From JABAQJ01 sp046327745 (lineage in GTDB: Bacteria; Gemmatimonadota; Gemmatimonadetes; Gemmatimonadales; Gemmatimonadaceae), in the NCBI GenBank assembly GCA_046327745.1, contig JAXLXV010000029.1:25864-89863 (forward strand): 64,000 nucleotides of DNA, in the 5' to 3' direction. This document shows, in pieces, positions 63,068 through 64,000 of this stretch. Numbering within the stretch: the first letter of the stretch is position 1; each line of letters begins with the position of its first letter. A model generated the notes under the pieces. The model ran no database searches. It saw only the letters and a program-made list of their open reading frames with translations, and was not told the origin of the DNA. The position numbers and the translations under genes are program-made.

Positions 63068-64000
63068 CGCGCTCCCTGTTGGCAATGTCGGCAGTGTTGC
63101 TGCTGCCGGCATGTGCTGACCAGCCCGCCGACGCCGTGCATGGCGCATATGCCGTGGAGGTGCGGCACTCCCGCGCGCACGATACCTCGGCCCCGCTCAC
63201 CAAGCTGGCGAATGTGCCTAGGGAATTGAGTACGGCTGAACGCACGACTGGACTTGGTGAATTCGTTGTGGCTGAAGGGACGAACGCTCGCGGCAAACGG
63301 GTAGCGGCTGAGGGCACGAACGTCGCTCGCAAGTCTGCTGCAGCTGAACGCATGCCGGCGTTGGCGCTGGCCCCGGACGATGACGACGAGCAATCGCAGG
63401 GTACCGCCCCGCCACCTCCGCCGGTGATGTCGGTACCGCGTGGTTCGGCTGCCGTAGAGCAGCGATCACACGGCACGCGACCGGCGGCGCGCCTGATTGC
63501 CTCCTTCGACGGACTCGGTGTCGGTTTCGTCGGACCGCAGGGCTCGGCCACCCTTCGCAACCCATCGGACAACTCGGTGGCCGTCGGGCGCGACTACATC
63601 ATGCAGGTGGTGAATACGCGCATGGCCATCTTCACGAAGAAGGGCGCGATCTTCGACACCACCGGGCGCGTGTTGTATGGGCCAGTCGAAACGCGCCATG
63701 TCTTCGCCGGCTTTGGCGGGGTCTGCGAGGCGCGCAACAACGGCGACGCCGTCGTCAGGTACGACCAACTCGCCGATCGATGGCTGGTGGTTATGCCGAT
63801 CTTCTCGCGCACCCCGGTGCGGCCCGGACAACCCGATGCCGCCAAGGGAGGCGACCCCGCGCAACGCAGCTTAAAGGGAAATGCGAGACAGCCTGGCGGG
63901 GCCGCAGCGCTCACCCTGCCCCCTCCTCCCCCTCCGCCGGCGGCAGGAGATACCGCGCGCCCGACACCGCGACCAGCTCCAACGCAGGACACCGGTCCGT
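63064..64000 (+). CDS. Exported lipoprotein, conserved core (3' end outside window)
   Basis: The frame opens at ATG 63064, overlapping the E1 stop by ATGA, and remains open to the window end with no stop. The signal has lipobox LPAC (LLAMSAVLLLPAC). A charged region of about 120 residues with repeated AEGTNAR/AEGTNVAR and a PPPPPP stretch follows. The conserved core is then ASFDGLGVGFVGPQGSATL, NPSDNSVAVGRDYIMQVVN, MAIFTKKGAIFDTTGRVL and ARNNGDAVVRYDQLADRW. I recall similar blocks in secreted proteins of Acidobacteria, with no known function. Another proline-rich stretch comes near the window end. The overlap with E1 suggests a shared transcript, despite unrelated roles. Confidence 0.78.
   Translation, partial: MTRSLLAMSAVLLLPACADQPADAVHGAYAVEVRHSRAHDTSAPLTKLANVPRELSTAERTTGLGEFVVAEGTNARGKRVAAEGTNVARKSAAAERMPALALAPDDDDEQSQGTAPPPPPVMSVPRGSAAVEQRSHGTRPAARLIASFDGLGVGFVGPQGSATLRNPSDNSVAVGRDYIMQVVNTRMAIFTKKGAIFDTTGRVLYGPVETRHVFAGFGGVCEARNNGDAVVRYDQLADRWLVVMPIFSRTPVRPGQPDAAKGGDPAQRSLKGNARQPGGAAALTLPPPPPPPAAGDTARPTPRPAPTQDTGP

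Overview
The window is GC-rich (by eye roughly 64-66%) bacterial chromosome, densely packed with genes on both strands. I see no insertion sequence, phage gene, CRISPR array, rRNA or tRNA. Gene content points to a free-living, probably soil, member of Gemmatimonadota or a close relative. The signs are tandem Ser/Thr kinase-TPR proteins, many secreted peptidases and DUF5916/CocE/S10 proteins with Sec signals, PD40 lipoproteins and a HEAT-cyclophilin fusion. This assignment is an inference from gene families, not from a marker gene.

Layout. 1-8.7 kb: a translationally coupled ECF sigma factor and Ser/Thr kinase, an AraC regulator with an SRPBCC protein, a small conserved protein, a secreted S10 carboxypeptidase, a SAM methyltransferase and a PD40 beta-propeller lipoprotein. 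8.7-16.7 kb: a secreted amidohydrolase, a serine beta-lactamase-like hydrolase, a large Ig-like/solenoid lipoprotein, a metallo-beta-lactamase-fold hydrolase and an NTF2-like protein. 16.8-22.7 kb: a LytS/LytTR two-component pair, a TolB-TPR Ser/Thr kinase and a PLP-dependent decarboxylase. 22.7-27.8 kb: katG divergent from oxyR with a recognisable OxyR operator core, then a membrane protein, a metallophosphoesterase and a YciI-like protein. 28-41.7 kb: an island of exported peptidases and acyl hydrolases (two CocE/S15, M1, S10, M19-like, M14) that includes a HupE/UreJ membrane protein and a DUF6702-type protein. 41.7-46.6 kb: a predicted secreted JAMM-like protein, an unlisted 42-residue membrane protein, DUF2277, a DapL-like aminotransferase, a beta-carbonic anhydrase, and a 106-residue protein with a strong terminator. 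46.7-58.1 kb: phenylacetate degradation genes (paaZ, paaY, paaJ, paaI, paaH, paaG) on the minus strand, interrupted by a plus-strand DUF5916 outer-membrane protein and gamma-glutamyltransferase. 58.2-64 kb: HEAT-cyclophilin, a fused branched-chain/2-oxoacid dehydrogenase E1, and a lipoprotein cut by the window end.

Together the genes describe a heterotroph that exports many peptidases, senses its surface through one- and two-component systems and eukaryote-like kinases, handles peroxide through OxyR/KatG, and degrades phenylacetyl-CoA and branched-chain keto acids to central metabolites.

The most unusual DNA-level signal is the hexamer GTTAGG, mostly as GTTAGGC, which I count about 50 times by hand on the two strands. 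Almost every TTAGG in the window is preceded by G, whatever the reading frame.
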